NCBI RefSeq assembly: GCF_016907925.1
Contig: NZ_JAFBCZ010000023.1
Coordinates: 28,153-92,152, forward strand
Direction of reading: 5' to 3'
Length of the DNA stretch: 64,000 nt
Origin: Herpetosiphon giganteus
GTDB lineage: Bacteria; Chloroflexota; Chloroflexia; Chloroflexales; Herpetosiphonaceae
A program made the position numbers and the translations under genes. Below, piece by piece: positions 8,361 to 20,096 of this stretch; position 1 is the stretch's first letter, and every line of letters starts with the position of its first letter. The notes below the pieces were generated by a model. The model saw only the letters and a list, made by a program, of their open reading frames with translations. It was not told the DNA's origin and did not search any database.

Positions 8361-9365
8361 ATGAATACACAACCAAAACGTTCGCTGTTACGGCGGATTG
8401 GGCGCTGGATGCGCTGGATTGGCCTCTTGCTTGTTGGGTTGCTGATTGGGGGCTGGTTTTTTCAACGCTGGGCCAGCCAGCGTGATCGCCAACGCTTTTT
8501 GCCTGCCGAGCAGCAAATTATGGTCAATGGCCATGCGATGCGCCTCGTTTGTGTGGGGAGTGGCAGCCCAACCATCGTGCTCGAAGCAGGTTTAGGTGAT
8601 AACGCCGATGTTTGGGGCTTGGTTCAACCTGCATTGGCCGAAAGCTATCGGGTTTGTGCCTACGATCGGGTTGGCATGGGTTGGAGCGAGGCTGTCGCAG
8701 GCAAGGCCGATAGTGGCTCGATTGCCCAAACTTTGCACGAACTGCTCAATCAAGCCAAAATTTCAGGGCCGTATGTGTTGGTTGGTCATTCCGCTGGCGG
8801 TTTGTATATCCGCGACTATGCCCAACGCTACCCTGCCGATGTGGTTGGTTTGGTGCTGGTCGATTCATCGCACGAACAACAGCAACAACGCCAGCCCAAG
8901 CTTGCCAATGATCCCTTTGAATTAATGCGTCAGTCGATGCTGGTCTGTGATGCGGTTGCTCCTTTTGGAATTATTCGCGGCATTGGGCTATTTGACCAAT
9001 CGCAAGCGACCTATGCCAAGCTGCCAGCAGCAAATCAAGCTTCGATTAGCGCCAGTTCCTATCAAAATGCCACCTGTGAATCGCTTGCCGCAGCGTTGCA
9101 AGCAGTGCAGCAAGATCTAAATCAGGCCCAAGCGCCGCAATCGCTCAACGACCTGCCATTGGTTGTGCTCACCCGTGGTATGGCCGAGCCAGCAATGACT
9201 GAGGAATTTGAACAAGTTTGGGATGAATTGCAACACGAATTGACCCAGCTTTCGAGCAATAGCCAGCAGCAGATTGCTGAACACAGTGGCCATTATATTC
9301 ATCTTGATCAGCCAGAGCTTGTGATTGATGCGGTGAAATGGGTGGTGAGCCAACAAGCCAAATAG
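8361..9365 (+). CDS. Membrane-anchored alpha/beta hydrolase
   Basis: A 334-residue protein. Basic residues and a hydrophobic segment (about 19-36) form a signal anchor, so the catalytic domain probably faces outside. The alpha/beta-hydrolase core follows: an oxyanion region near VLEAGLGDNADVW, CAYDRVGMGWS, then the nucleophile elbow GHSAGG (near residue 143), LVLVDSSHEQ (near 165-175), and a late His in EHSGHYIHLDQP (near 310-322) as catalytic base. This resembles non-haem-peroxidase-like or lipase/esterase hydrolases of broad specificity. Substrate not inferable. AAGGAA precedes the ATG. Confidence 0.82.
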   Translation: MNTQPKRSLLRRIGRWMRWIGLLLVGLLIGGWFFQRWASQRDRQRFLPAEQQIMVNGHAMRLVCVGSGSPTIVLEAGLGDNADVWGLVQPALAESYRVCAYDRVGMGWSEAVAGKADSGSIAQTLHELLNQAKISGPYVLVGHSAGGLYIRDYAQRYPADVVGLVLVDSSHEQQQQRQPKLANDPFELMRQSMLVCDAVAPFGIIRGIGLFDQSQATYAKLPAANQASISASSYQNATCESLAAALQAVQQDLNQAQAPQSLNDLPLVVLTRGMAEPAMTEEFEQVWDELQHELTQLSSNSQQQIAEHSGHYIHLDQPELVIDAVKWVVSQQAK

Positions 9366-9423
9366 CGAGCGGCCTAGTGAGTGTGTTATGATGCAGCGCA
9401 GAATGGCCACCACAGGAGGCGCT

Positions 9424-10251
9424 ATGCAAACGATTGGCGTTTTATACAATCCCCTTGTGCCTGCAACAGCCCAAGCAGGGGAACGAATCGCGGCTTGGTT
9501 AGGCGAACGGGGGGTAAGTGTGTGGCTAGGCACATCGCAAAGTGCCCGCGATGAGCCAGAGTTGGTCGCACCCTGCGAATTGTTGTTGGCGCTTGGCGGC
9601 GATGGCACGGTGCTGCGCGCTGCACGGGTTGGTATCACCCACAATATGCCAATTTTGGGCGTGGCGATGGGCCACCTGAGCTTTATGGCCGAAGTAACCG
9701 AAGAATCGGTTTTTGAAGGGCTTGAGGTGCTGCTCAACGGCGGCGGTTGGTACGATCATCGTACCTTGGTGCGGGCGCGGGTGTTGCGCCAAGGCCAAGA
9801 AATCTACAACGATTTGGCCTTGAACGAGGTGTTGCTTTCGCGGCGTGATGTAGCGCGCGTCGTCCATGTTTCAGTTGCGATCGACGACATGCCGCTGACC
9901 AGCTATCGTGCTGATGGAGTCTTGGTTTCAACCGCAACTGGTTCGACTGCCTATGCCTTAGCCGCAGGCGGGCCGGTGCTCGACCCGCGCTCCGATGCGT
10001 TGTTGTTGGTGACAGTGGCTGGCCACTTAACCAGCTTGCCAGCGCTGGTGCTGCCGCCAGCAACCAAAATTACTTGGACGTTGGCCCGTCATCATCCGAC
10101 GATTATTAGCCTTGATGGCCAGTGGTCGTTTCCGATCGAGCCTGATGATCAGATTGAGGTGACGCGGGCAGAAGAAATTTGTCGCTTTGCCCATGTTTAT
10201 CCGCAAGCCCATTTTTATCAGACACTTACTCAACGCTTGCGTCGGCAGTAG
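9424..10251 (+). CDS. nadK: NAD kinase
   Basis: Phosphorylates NAD to NADP. The signature GGDGT motif is at residues 58-62 (LALGGDGTVLRAAR). Further family features are a GHLSFMAE segment, the NE motif in LALNEVLLSR, and the glycine-rich TATGSTAYALAAGGP block. The start at 9424 was chosen because AGGAGG lies 4 bases upstream, whereas an in-frame ATG at 9388 lacks a site; this gives 275 residues, typical for the family. The 3' end overlaps the convergent next gene by 26 bases. Confidence 0.93.
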   Translation: MQTIGVLYNPLVPATAQAGERIAAWLGERGVSVWLGTSQSARDEPELVAPCELLLALGGDGTVLRAARVGITHNMPILGVAMGHLSFMAEVTEESVFEGLEVLLNGGGWYDHRTLVRARVLRQGQEIYNDLALNEVLLSRRDVARVVHVSVAIDDMPLTSYRADGVLVSTATGSTAYALAAGGPVLDPRSDALLLVTVAGHLTSLPALVLPPATKITWTLARHHPTIISLDGQWSFPIEPDDQIEVTRAEEICRFAHVYPQAHFYQTLTQRLRRQ

Positions 10252-10987
10252 CCTGTTCGCTGGCGAGCCATGTTTGATAGCGCTGCAAGAGCAAGCCGCT
10301 AGTCTGCCGATAATCAGCCCATTGTTTATCGAGCGGCGCAAAGGCTTGCTCCAGCGCTTGCCATAAATTATCTGGCAATGCCGAGGTTGGTTGGAGGCGC
10401 AAACTGCCTGCAACCGCCTCGACCACTTTCATGCAGCGCCGCGCAGGATGCTGCATCAACACCTCGGATAAGCGCCAACCACGCAAGGCACTCAACAAGG
10501 TCAAGGCTGTATAGATGCCACTCGAACGCCCCATTGCATCCAGCAACGAGCTAGCTGCTGGCTCGCTGTGTTGGCTTTGCCAAGTGTAGCGCCAGGCCAA
10601 ACCATCGAGCGTATGCCCAATCGCCACACTCACCAACATCAAATCGCCGCTGCTGAAGGCTGGTAAGCGCGGCAAATTGCCCACGAAATCGCCTAAGGCT
10701 TGGCCAAGCACCGATGTGCCTGCCGAACGGTTTTCGGCTACTGCCCGTAATCCCCGCCAATAGCGCTGCGCTTGCTCAATATTCAAATCAAGGTAGGTTA
10801 ATGTGTGATGTTCAATCATCAAAAGCCATGTGAACCAACGCCCAATTACTGCGGCCTCGCTTAGGCTGCGAAATGGCGCTAAATGGTGTAAAAGCTGGGT
10901 CGCACGGGTCACATGCTCCAAATCGGCGTGGGTATAACTGCCCATCCAGGTGAGCAACATTGGATCAGGCAAGGCATGTTCGTCCAT
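10226..10987 (-). CDS. Hypothetical protein, alpha-helical
   Basis: A 253-residue protein that I do not recognise. It is predicted almost wholly helical, rich in Leu/Ala/Gln/Trp, with no Cys clusters, signal peptide or nucleotide-binding motif. Its tail overlaps nadK tail-to-tail by 26 bases. Codon usage is like its neighbours, and an ATG with an upstream purine-rich stretch (GGAGAAT) supports real translation. No function can be offered. Confidence 0.6.
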   Translation of the reverse strand: MDEHALPDPMLLTWMGSYTHADLEHVTRATQLLHHLAPFRSLSEAAVIGRWFTWLLMIEHHTLTYLDLNIEQAQRYWRGLRAVAENRSAGTSVLGQALGDFVGNLPRLPAFSSGDLMLVSVAIGHTLDGLAWRYTWQSQHSEPAASSLLDAMGRSSGIYTALTLLSALRGWRLSEVLMQHPARRCMKVVEAVAGSLRLQPTSALPDNLWQALEQAFAPLDKQWADYRQTSGLLLQRYQTWLASEQATADASVE

Positions 10988-11067
10988 TCAAATTCTCCAT
11001 TAATTGGCATTTAGTTATGCTGATTCCCTTAGCCTCTCGCAAGGGTTGGCTTTTTTCATAGGATGTT

Positions 11068-11136
11068 CCACCCTTCCGTCCCGCCAGCGGGAAACGCAGG
11101 GGGCTTTAATCCCCCTGCACCCCCTCAAGGACAATC
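11068..11136 (+). repeat. Dispersed hairpin repeat, copy 1
   Basis: A roughly 70-base element (CCACCCTTCCGTCCCGCC ... CCCTCAAGGACAATC). It contains a perfect 8-bp hairpin GCAGGGGG/CCCCCTGC and a smaller GCGGG/CCCGC pairing. A near-identical copy lies inverted at 50888-50960. It fills part of the 361-base non-coding gap 10988-11348, where I see nothing else except a possible TATACT -10 box near 11320. Confidence 0.8.
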
Positions 11137-11348
11137 CGCGACCGAACCACATTCGTTGATGAACCTGCGGATTGGTGGTATGCGACGGAAACCGACCGTT
11201 GGACGGGAGTTGGAGTGAGCGAACACTCTATGTTGGGCTGAATGCAAGCATTGGGCTTGTTCCAATCAGCAGCGAAAGTTAGCGTTCCATTAATCTCCTC
11301 GGCGCTAGACCTGCTATATACTACTCATAGCTTAGTTAAGGAGCCGTT

Positions 11349-13394
11349 ATGGCAAATCGTTTAATTCATGAAACTAGCCCCTACTTGTTGCAACACGCCG
11401 AAAACCCCGTCGATTGGTATGCGTGGGGCGAAGAAGCCTTGCAACGCGCCAAACAAGATGATAAGCCAATTTTATTAAGCGTGGGTTATAGTGCCTGCCA
11501 TTGGTGCCATGTGATGGCCCATGAATCGTTTGAAGACCCAGCGACCGCCGCGGTGATGAATGAATTGTTTGTCAATATCAAGGTTGATCGCGAGGAGCGG
11601 CCTGATATTGATTCGTTATATATGGCCGCTGTGCAAGCCATGACCCGCCACGGCGGCTGGCCGATGACGGTCTTTTTAACGCCCGATGGCGCACCGTTTT
11701 ATGGCGGAACCTACTTCCCGCCAGAGCCGCGTCACAATATGCCATCGTTTCAACAAGTCTTGCATAGCGTGGCCGAAGCCTATCGCGACCGCCGCGAAGA
11801 GGTGTTTCATAGTGCCGAACAGATGCGCGAGCATTTGCAAGATATTTTGAGCTTTGATCTCGAAAAAGTTAAGCTCAGCAAAAGCCAGTTGAATGTTGCT
11901 GCTCAACGCCAAATGAGCCAATTCGATAGTCGTTTTGGTGGCTATGGCGGCGCGCCCAAATTTCCCCAAGCCTTGATTTTTGGCATGGTCTTGCGCACTT
12001 GGCTGCGCAGCGAGGATGAAGATGCACTTAATCAAGTGACCCAAACCTTGCAAGCAATGGCCAATGGCGGCATGTACGATCAACTTGGCGGCGGTTTTGC
12101 CCGCTATTCGGTCGATGCCCAGTGGTTGGTACCGCACTTCGAGAAGATGCTCTACGACAATGCGTTGCTCACTCAGCTGTATCTCGAAACCTATCAAGCC
12201 ACCCACGAGCCGTTTTATCGCCGCATTGCTGAGGAAAACATTGGCTATATTTTGCGCGACATGACCAGCCCCGATGGTGGTTTTTACGCAGCAGAAGATG
12301 CTGATAGCGAAGGCGAAGAAGGCAAGTTCTACGTTTGGAGCTTGGCCGAGATTCAGCAATTGCTTAGCCCTGAAGATGCAGCGCTAGCCCAATTGTATTG
12401 GAATATTCAGCCAGAAGGCAATTTCGAAGGCCACGCGATTTTGTATGTGCCGCAAGAGCCAAGCGTGGTTGCCAAAGAGCTGAGCATTAGCGAGGAAGAT
12501 TTGGCCCAGCGCATCGCTGCGATTCGCGCCACGCTCTTGGCCCAGCGCAATACCCGTATTCGCCCAGGCCGCGATGAGAAAATGTTGGCTTCGTGGAATG
12601 GCATGATGTTGCGCAGTTTGGCCTTCGCCGCCAATGTGCTCGACAACGAGGAATATCGCGCGGCAGCAATTCGCAATGCAGAATTTATCACCAGCAAGCT
12701 CTATCAAAACGGCCAGTTGTATCGCTCCTACAAAGATGGTCAAGCTAAATTCAAAGGCTACCTCGAAGATTATGCGTGTGTCGCCGATGGCATGATTGCC
12801 TTGTATGAGGCAACGTTTGATTTGCGCTGGTTGCAGGTGGCGATTGAATTGGCCGAAAGCATGACCGAGCGCTTCTGGGATGAAGAGCAACGCAGTTTCT
12901 TCGACACAGCCAGCGATCACGAACAATTGATCACGCGGCCTCGCGACCTCTACGACAACGCCACGCCAGCCGGTAATTCGGTGGCTGTCGATGTGTTGCT
13001 GCGGTTGGCAACCCTGCTTGATCGCTATGAATATCGCCAATACGCTGGAACTGTGTTGTCCAATTTGAGCGGCGCGTTGATTCAGTTACCTGGTGCATTT
13101 GGGCGCTTGCTGGCTGCCGCCGATTTTGCTTTGGCCGAGCCACGCGAAGTTGCATTAATTGGCGATCCATCTGATCCTCAATTCAAGGCTTTGTTGCAAG
13201 CAACCTACCGCAACTACCAGCCCAACAAAGTTGTGGCGGCCTGCAAGCCTGATGATCAAGCGGCCCAAAGCCTGATTCCGCTGTTGGCCGAGCGACCCTT
13301 GCTCAACCAACAGGCCACGGCCTATGTTTGTGTGCGGCGGGCTTGTAAATTGCCAACCAACGATCCGAATGAGTTAATCAAGCAATTAGGCTAA
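11349..13394 (+). CDS. Thioredoxin-domain / DUF255 protein (YyaL, SSP411 family)
   Basis: A 681-residue protein of the YyaL/spermatogenesis-associated-protein-20 family. The N-terminal thioredoxin-like domain has [15 protein letters not shown] (residues about 10-24) and the redox motif CHWCH with Cys50 and Cys53. [14 protein letters not shown] and YGGTYFPPE follow. The larger C-terminal part is an (alpha/alpha)6-barrel-like region similar to N-acylglucosamine 2-epimerases and glycosidases ([36 protein letters not shown]). Length fits the family. The biochemical role is not settled for any member. It has its own strong terminator. Confidence 0.88.
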   Translation: MANRLIHETSPYLLQHAENPVDWYAWGEEALQRAKQDDKPILLSVGYSACHWCHVMAHESFEDPATAAVMNELFVNIKVDREERPDIDSLYMAAVQAMTRHGGWPMTVFLTPDGAPFYGGTYFPPEPRHNMPSFQQVLHSVAEAYRDRREEVFHSAEQMREHLQDILSFDLEKVKLSKSQLNVAAQRQMSQFDSRFGGYGGAPKFPQALIFGMVLRTWLRSEDEDALNQVTQTLQAMANGGMYDQLGGGFARYSVDAQWLVPHFEKMLYDNALLTQLYLETYQATHEPFYRRIAEENIGYILRDMTSPDGGFYAAEDADSEGEEGKFYVWSLAEIQQLLSPEDAALAQLYWNIQPEGNFEGHAILYVPQEPSVVAKELSISEEDLAQRIAAIRATLLAQRNTRIRPGRDEKMLASWNGMMLRSLAFAANVLDNEEYRAAAIRNAEFITSKLYQNGQLYRSYKDGQAKFKGYLEDYACVADGMIALYEATFDLRWLQVAIELAESMTERFWDEEQRSFFDTASDHEQLITRPRDLYDNATPAGNSVAVDVLLRLATLLDRYEYRQYAGTVLSNLSGALIQLPGAFGRLLAAADFALAEPREVALIGDPSDPQFKALLQATYRNYQPNKVVAACKPDDQAAQSLIPLLAERPLLNQQATAYVCVRRACKLPTNDPNELIKQLG

Positions 13395-13401
13395 ATCGTG
13401 A

Positions 13402-13441
13402 GCGCAGTTTGGGCTAAAACCTCGAACTGCGCTGTTTTTTG
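13402..13441 (+). terminator. Rho-independent terminator
   Basis: AGCGCAGTT/AACTGCGCT stem followed by G and six T. The next gene's ribosome site starts immediately afterwards. Confidence 0.85.
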
Positions 13442-13448
13442 AGGATGT

Positions 13449-14093
13449 ATGCGAGACTATATTTTTCGGCTGATCGAACAATTTGGCCTGATTTGGCGCA
13501 AGATTGTGCGTTTGCGCGAGGCTGGCTCGGTCGAAGAAGCCCAAGCAACCATTAATACCGCCTATCGCGATTTATTCGATACCAATAGCCATTTCATCGA
13601 TTTGCTACCCGATGAAGATTTGCTCAAGCTCATTCAATATGAAGATACGATCGATATTGATCGTTGTGCGGTGCTGGCTGCCTTGCATGTTGCCGAAGGC
13701 CAATGCTTCCAAGAACAAGGTATGATCGATGAAGCCTATCGGCGTTTTGATCGGGCCTTGCTGCTCTATGGAGCCTTGGTGCGTTCGGGCCAGAAGATTC
13801 CGCCCGAAGTGCGCGAAGCAGCCAGCGCTGGGCTTGCCGAATTGAGCAATTACGAGCTAGAGCCTGCAACTCTTGATGATGCTTGGCGCGTCTATGCAGC
13901 AGTTGGTGATTATCCCAACGCCGATGATCATCTCTGGCAGTGGCTTGAGGCCACCGAATTTGCCGAAGCCGCATGTAGCGATGCTCAGGCGTGGTATCAT
14001 CAATTGCTCACTAACAATGATGCAAGCCTTGAGCAATTGGGCTTGCCGCGTCAGGAAATCGAGCAAAGCCTTGCGCAACTCGACGCACGCTAG
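13449..14093 (+). CDS. Conserved hypothetical protein (DUF6483-like)
   Basis: A 214-residue, strongly helical and acidic protein beginning MRDYIFRLIEQFG. That start resembles DUF6483, a family I recall only by its pattern. A TPR-like central region (VLAALHVAEGQCFQEQGMIDEAYRRFDRAL in part, residues about 74-105) suggests a helical-hairpin scaffold. No catalytic motif is seen. The next gene starts 28 bases downstream, so the two are probably co-transcribed. Function unknown. Confidence 0.6.
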   Translation: MRDYIFRLIEQFGLIWRKIVRLREAGSVEEAQATINTAYRDLFDTNSHFIDLLPDEDLLKLIQYEDTIDIDRCAVLAALHVAEGQCFQEQGMIDEAYRRFDRALLLYGALVRSGQKIPPEVREAASAGLAELSNYELEPATLDDAWRVYAAVGDYPNADDHLWQWLEATEFAEAACSDAQAWYHQLLTNNDASLEQLGLPRQEIEQSLAQLDAR

Positions 14094-14121
14094 CCTTGCA
14101 TTGCGCTCCAAGGGAGGTTTA

Positions 14122-15162
14122 ATGAAGATTGCAATTATTGGCACCGGTTGGGGTGCTCGTGTTCAGGTGCCAGCCTTTCGTTCGGCTGGGCTGAAAATCG
14201 TGGGTATCGCCGCCCAGAATTATGAAAAAACTCAGCGCGAAGCTGCCAATTTAGAGGTTGAAGCTGTTGAAAACTGGCGCGATCTGCTGAGCAGCGATGC
14301 CGATTTGATTTCGATTGTGACTCCGCCTGGTACCCACTGCGAAATGAGCGTGGCCGCCTTGCAGGCTGGCAAGCATGTGTTGTGCGAAAAACCAACCGCG
14401 CTCAACCAACTTGAAGCGCAAACTATGCTCGAAGCGGCCCAAGCTCATCCTGAGCAATTGAGTTTGATCGATCATGAATTGCGTTTTTTGCCAATTTTTC
14501 AAATGGCGCGGGCTTTGATTAACGATAATGCGATTGGTCAGATTCGCCATGTCAATAGCAGCGTGATCTTCTCATCGCGCGCCGACCCACAACGACCTTG
14601 GAATTGGTGGAGCGATAAAGAGCAAGCTGGTGGCGCGTGGGGCGCAATTGGCTCACATCAAATTGATATGCTGCGCTGGCTGTGTGGCGATTTTAGCTCG
14701 ATTCGGGCAAGCTTGCACACCTTTGTTGGCGAACGTCCGCTTGATGATCAGCTCTTGCCAGTTACCAGCGATGATTTTGCAACCGCCCAAGTGCGCTTGG
14801 TCAACGGCGGCTTTGCTTCAGTGATGATTAGCGGCGTGGCAGCGCTGAATGAAAACGATCGCATGATTATTCACGGCGAACATGGGGCAATCAAAATTGA
14901 AGGTGCACGCTTGTGGCACGCCGAGCGCGATGGCGAATGGCAGGAGCGCACGCCCGCCCACACCGTGGCAATTCCCAGCGAGATCAGCGGTAACTTTCCG
15001 GTGGGAACGGTCTATCTTGGCCATGCCTTGAAGGCCTACAGCCGTGGCCAGCACGATGCCTTGGCCCAAGCAGCAACGTTTGCTGATGGCTTACTGACCC
15101 AAACCTTGCTCGATGCAGCCCATCGCTCCGACGAAAACGATGGCGGCTGGATTTCGATTTAG
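14122..15162 (+). CDS. Gfo/Idh/MocA-family NAD(P)-dependent oxidoreductase
   Basis: A 346-residue protein. The N-terminal Rossmann fold has the dinucleotide motif GTGWGARVQVPAF (residues about 7-19), and the family signature CEKPTALN (near 92-99) carries the conserved Lys next to Pro. The C-terminal alpha/beta domain includes GGAWGAIGSHQIDMLRWLCG, with the catalytic-type His near residue 178. Members oxidise or reduce sugars and cyclitols; the exact substrate is not deducible. The ATG at 14122 follows GGGAGG. A much longer in-frame ORF upstream overlaps the preceding gene and is rejected. Confidence 0.88.
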   Translation: MKIAIIGTGWGARVQVPAFRSAGLKIVGIAAQNYEKTQREAANLEVEAVENWRDLLSSDADLISIVTPPGTHCEMSVAALQAGKHVLCEKPTALNQLEAQTMLEAAQAHPEQLSLIDHELRFLPIFQMARALINDNAIGQIRHVNSSVIFSSRADPQRPWNWWSDKEQAGGAWGAIGSHQIDMLRWLCGDFSSIRASLHTFVGERPLDDQLLPVTSDDFATAQVRLVNGGFASVMISGVAALNENDRMIIHGEHGAIKIEGARLWHAERDGEWQERTPAHTVAIPSEISGNFPVGTVYLGHALKAYSRGQHDALAQAATFADGLLTQTLLDAAHRSDENDGGWISI

Positions 15163-15171
15163 CAATTAAAG

Positions 15172-15207
15172 AAAAAGCCGCGCTCTGCACAAGAGCGCGG
15201 CTTTTTT
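15172..15207. terminator. Bidirectional terminator
   Basis: A 15-bp stem (AAAAAGCCGCGCTCT and its complement) with a 5-base loop between two convergent genes. It has T-runs on both strands and serves the oxidoreductase and galT. Confidence 0.92.
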
Positions 15208-15217
15208 AGTTAATCGC

Positions 15218-17345
<2,128 letters not shown>

Positions 17346-17433
17346 CGCCCAATATCCTTGTCTAGTTGCGATTATTGATACCGTATAGGATACACGAGGC
17401 ACAGGGCGCGCATGTGCAAAATTTGTAACGGGA

Positions 17434-18468
17434 TTATGCGTTTTGCAACACGTCGGCAATAATGCTGGCCGCTTCGGCACATTGGTCGCGATTAACATCA
17501 ACGTGGGTCACGGCGCGCAAACGGCCTTTGAATGGCACGATCAACACCCCAGCTTGACGTAAGCGTTCGGTCAATTGTTCAGGTGTAAAGCTGCTATCGC
17601 GTAAGCCAAACACAATAATGTTGGTTTGCACCGAAGCCAAATCTAGCTCGATTTGGGGCAATTGGCTTAGCGCTTCGGCCAACATTTTGGCATTCACATG
17701 GTCATCAATCAAGCGTTCGCGGCCCTCGTTGAGCGCAATCAAACCTGCTGCGGCAACCACGCCAACTTGGCGCATTCCGCCGCCCAGCATTTTTCGCCAG
17801 CGATGTACCTTTTTGATAAACTCCGCTGAGCCAGCCACCAGCGAGCCAATTGGCGCACCCAAGCCCTTGGATAAGCAGAATTGCACGCTATCGACGTGCT
17901 GGGTAATGGCGCTTGCTGGCACGCCCAGCGCTACCGCCGCATTGAACACCCGTGCACCATCCATATGCACTGGCAAGCCTTGGCTGCTGGCCCATTGGCA
18001 CACGTTGGCCAAATACTCTAGTGAAAGCACCGTGCCACCACAGCGATTGTGGCTATTTTCCAAACACACCACGCCTGCTTGGGCTGCATGGGCATCGTAG
18101 GCAGGTCGCACTGCCAGATTCAGCGCCGCCAAATCTAGCTCCCCTTGGGCGTTGGTTGGAATGGGATGAAACACCAAGCCACCCAAGGCCGAAGCGCCGC
18201 CCGCCTCATAATGATAAATATGCGATTCGTCGCCAAGCAACAGTTCTTGCCCGCGCCCGGCATGGGCCAAAAGCGCCGCCAAATTGCCCATCGTGCCGCT
18301 TGGCACAAAGATCGCCGCCTCTTTGCCCACCACCTCGGCGGCATAGCGCTGCAATTGATTGACCGTTGGATCATCGCCAAACACATCGTCGCCAACTTCG
18401 GCATGATGCATGGCCTCACGCATGGCCAAACTGGGCTTGGTTACGGTATCGCTGCGCAAATCGATCAT
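17434..18468 (-). CDS. ltaE: Low-specificity L-threonine aldolase
   Basis: A PLP-dependent fold-type I enzyme that splits threonine/allothreonine to glycine and acetaldehyde. The opening IDLRSDTVTKP (residues 2-12) is a family hallmark. GDDVFGDDPTVNQL (about 28-41), the PSGTMGN segment, ENSHNRCGGTVL, and the PLP lysine in FCLSKGLGAPIGS (near residue 207) are all present. At 344 residues the length is normal. ATG at 18468 was chosen because AAGGAG sits 6 bases upstream; a TTG two codons earlier is inside the spacer. Confidence 0.92.
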   Translation of the reverse strand: MIDLRSDTVTKPSLAMREAMHHAEVGDDVFGDDPTVNQLQRYAAEVVGKEAAIFVPSGTMGNLAALLAHAGRGQELLLGDESHIYHYEAGGASALGGLVFHPIPTNAQGELDLAALNLAVRPAYDAHAAQAGVVCLENSHNRCGGTVLSLEYLANVCQWASSQGLPVHMDGARVFNAAVALGVPASAITQHVDSVQFCLSKGLGAPIGSLVAGSAEFIKKVHRWRKMLGGGMRQVGVVAAAGLIALNEGRERLIDDHVNAKMLAEALSQLPQIELDLASVQTNIIVFGLRDSSFTPEQLTERLRQAGVLIVPFKGRLRAVTHVDVNRDQCAEAASIIADVLQNA

Positions 18469-18666
18469 CGTCAACTCCTTAGAATGCTCACGCGGGTTGC
18501 GGCAAAATCACCAAATAATTATATCAAAAGCTTGCGGGAACAAATTGCACGCCGCTGGCGTTGAGTATACAGAAACCAAATAAGCAATGCTTAGCCCAAT
18601 CCGGAATGGTGCTGAACCCTGCTTAGAGCGTTTACTTAATTCACTTGCTACTATGAGGAATGGATA

Positions 18667-19401
18667 ATGAACACGCGAAATTCAATCATTGGTTGGTCAT
18701 TGGCACTGTTGTTGATTGTTGGGTTTGGAATTGCCTCATTGGTGATTTTGCCCCGTGGCAGTGCTGCTCAAACCGATACCGAGAGCCGCAAACGGATTTC
18801 GGTTACTGGGCGCGGCGAAGTTAAAGTTACTCCCGACATTGCCTATGTGACGATTGGTGTGAACACCACCGCAGCAGATGCCAAAAGTGCTTTGAGCGAT
18901 AACAACGCCAAAATGAATGCCTTGCTCGAACAATTGAAGGCCGCAGGCATTGCCGAAGCCGATATTCAAACCACCAACTTGAACATCTCACCAAGCTACG
19001 ATTACTCAGGCAACACGCCGGTGTTGAAGGGCTACGATGTGATCAACAGTGTGCGGGTCAAAGTTTCGGTTAGCGATGCTGGCGGCTTGTTGGATAAAGT
19101 AGTGGAAGTTGGTGCAAACAATATCTCAGGCTTGAGCTTCGATGTTGCTGACCCAGCTAAATCATTGGAAGCAGCTCGCCAAGCAGCAATCAAAGATGCT
19201 CAATTGCGCGCCGAACAATACGCTGCTGTGAGCAACGCCCAAGTTGGCGAAGTGTTGGTCATTAGCGAAACCGTTACCCCAGTAACCTATCCTGTTGCCT
19301 TTGAGCAATCACGCGATATGGCCGCTGGCAGTGGCGCGCCAATCCAAGCTGGCCAACAAAGCCAAGTTATCGAAGTTCAGGTTATCTTCGAACTCAAATA
19401 A
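18667..19401 (+). CDS. SIMPL-domain (DUF541) exported protein
   Basis: A 244-residue protein. A signal peptide or anchor spans residues about 9-30, so the protein is probably periplasmic-like or surface-attached. The SIMPL/DUF541 domain follows: RISVTGRGEVKVTPDIAYVTIGV near residues 43-65 (given in part) and a repeated alpha/beta module. The family includes BP26-like oligomeric channel-like proteins and YggE, linked to oxidative-stress resistance, but its mechanism is unclear. It is monocistronic with its own terminator. Confidence 0.85.
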   Translation: MNTRNSIIGWSLALLLIVGFGIASLVILPRGSAAQTDTESRKRISVTGRGEVKVTPDIAYVTIGVNTTAADAKSALSDNNAKMNALLEQLKAAGIAEADIQTTNLNISPSYDYSGNTPVLKGYDVINSVRVKVSVSDAGGLLDKVVEVGANNISGLSFDVADPAKSLEAARQAAIKDAQLRAEQYAAVSNAQVGEVLVISETVTPVTYPVAFEQSRDMAAGSGAPIQAGQQSQVIEVQVIFELK

Positions 19402-19428
19402 CGTAGTTTCAATGCTAGTTTGAAGGCT

Positions 19429-19466
19429 GGGCTTGCTCAAGGATTATGCTTGAGGAAGCCCTTTTT
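19429..19466 (+). terminator. Rho-independent terminator
   Basis: GGGCTTGCTCAA paired with TTGAGGAAGCCC (one mismatch), followed by TTTTT. Confidence 0.82.
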
Positions 19467-19694
19467 GTTGTCTGAGGTGTCGGGTGTCAGGGGCTGGGGA
19501 TCGGTTCTGTCCTTCGTGCGCTTCGAGGATCACATGTTTAACCCAGAGGCGCAGAGCGACCGAAGGATGAAGGATGAAGGATGAGGCTCTTGGCTTTGGG
19601 CTATTAGCTGGCGAGAAATCAATCTGATCAATCTGTGCCAATCTTTGGCTAAAAAATCTAACTTCGCGATCTTCGCGGTTACATCCTTTGTGGA
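19467..19694. repeat. Cluster of dispersed intergenic repeat words
   Basis: Non-coding. It holds GGGGCTGGGGATCGGTTC (an inverted copy is at about 25425-25448), GAGGCGCAGAGCG, three tandem GGATGAA units near 19564-19582, and a CTTCGCG/CTTTGTGG stretch resembling the CGAAGG family. Confidence 0.6.
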
Positions 19695-20051
19695 TTAAAC
19701 TTGGCGAATCTCGATGAGTGGCGGATGCTCCAACGTGGCGTGGACTGTGCAATGCTGGGCCGCTCGCAACACCGCTGCCTGGCGTACTTCGGTTAATGCT
19801 GCTGGCAAACTGACCTCAATTGCATAGCGATCGATCCGGCGTGGCTCGCTGCCAAAACTCCAACGAATAATCAAGCTCGTGCCAGTCAAATCAAGCTCGG
19901 CGGTTTCTGCGTAGCGCTCCATCACGGCGGCAGTGCAGCCAACCAACGCCGCAGCCTGCAATTGCACCGGATTCAAATCGGCGGGATAGCCAAACGCCTG
20001 ACCATCGAAGATTAAATCAAGTTGATTGGGTTGTGTAACAAAAATGCGCAT
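19695..20051 (-). CDS. OsmC-family protein
   Basis: A 118-residue protein. The first redox Cys is in ALVGCTAAVMERY (near residue 39) and the second in AAQHCTVHATLEHPP (near 99), the spacing of OsmC/Ohr thiol peroxidases that reduce organic hydroperoxides. The family is dimeric and cytoplasmic. It is shorter than Ohr (about 140) and lacks the usual N-terminal beta-hairpin extension, closer to small OsmC-like proteins. Its start is divergent from the lipoprotein gene, with only about 45 bases between the two start codons. Confidence 0.82.
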   Translation of the reverse strand: MRIFVTQPNQLDLIFDGQAFGYPADLNPVQLQAAALVGCTAAVMERYAETAELDLTGTSLIIRWSFGSEPRRIDRYAIEVSLPAALTEVRQAAVLRAAQHCTVHATLEHPPLIEIRQV

Positions 20052-20096
20052 ATTGTACCTTTGATCAAAATGGATTCAGATGTGTATGAGGGATGT

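Noticed and set aside
13873..14121. An N-terminal extension of the Gfo/Idh oxidoreductase
   Set aside because: It overlaps the DUF6483-like gene in another frame, has no ribosome site, and the Rossmann motif starts properly at 14122.
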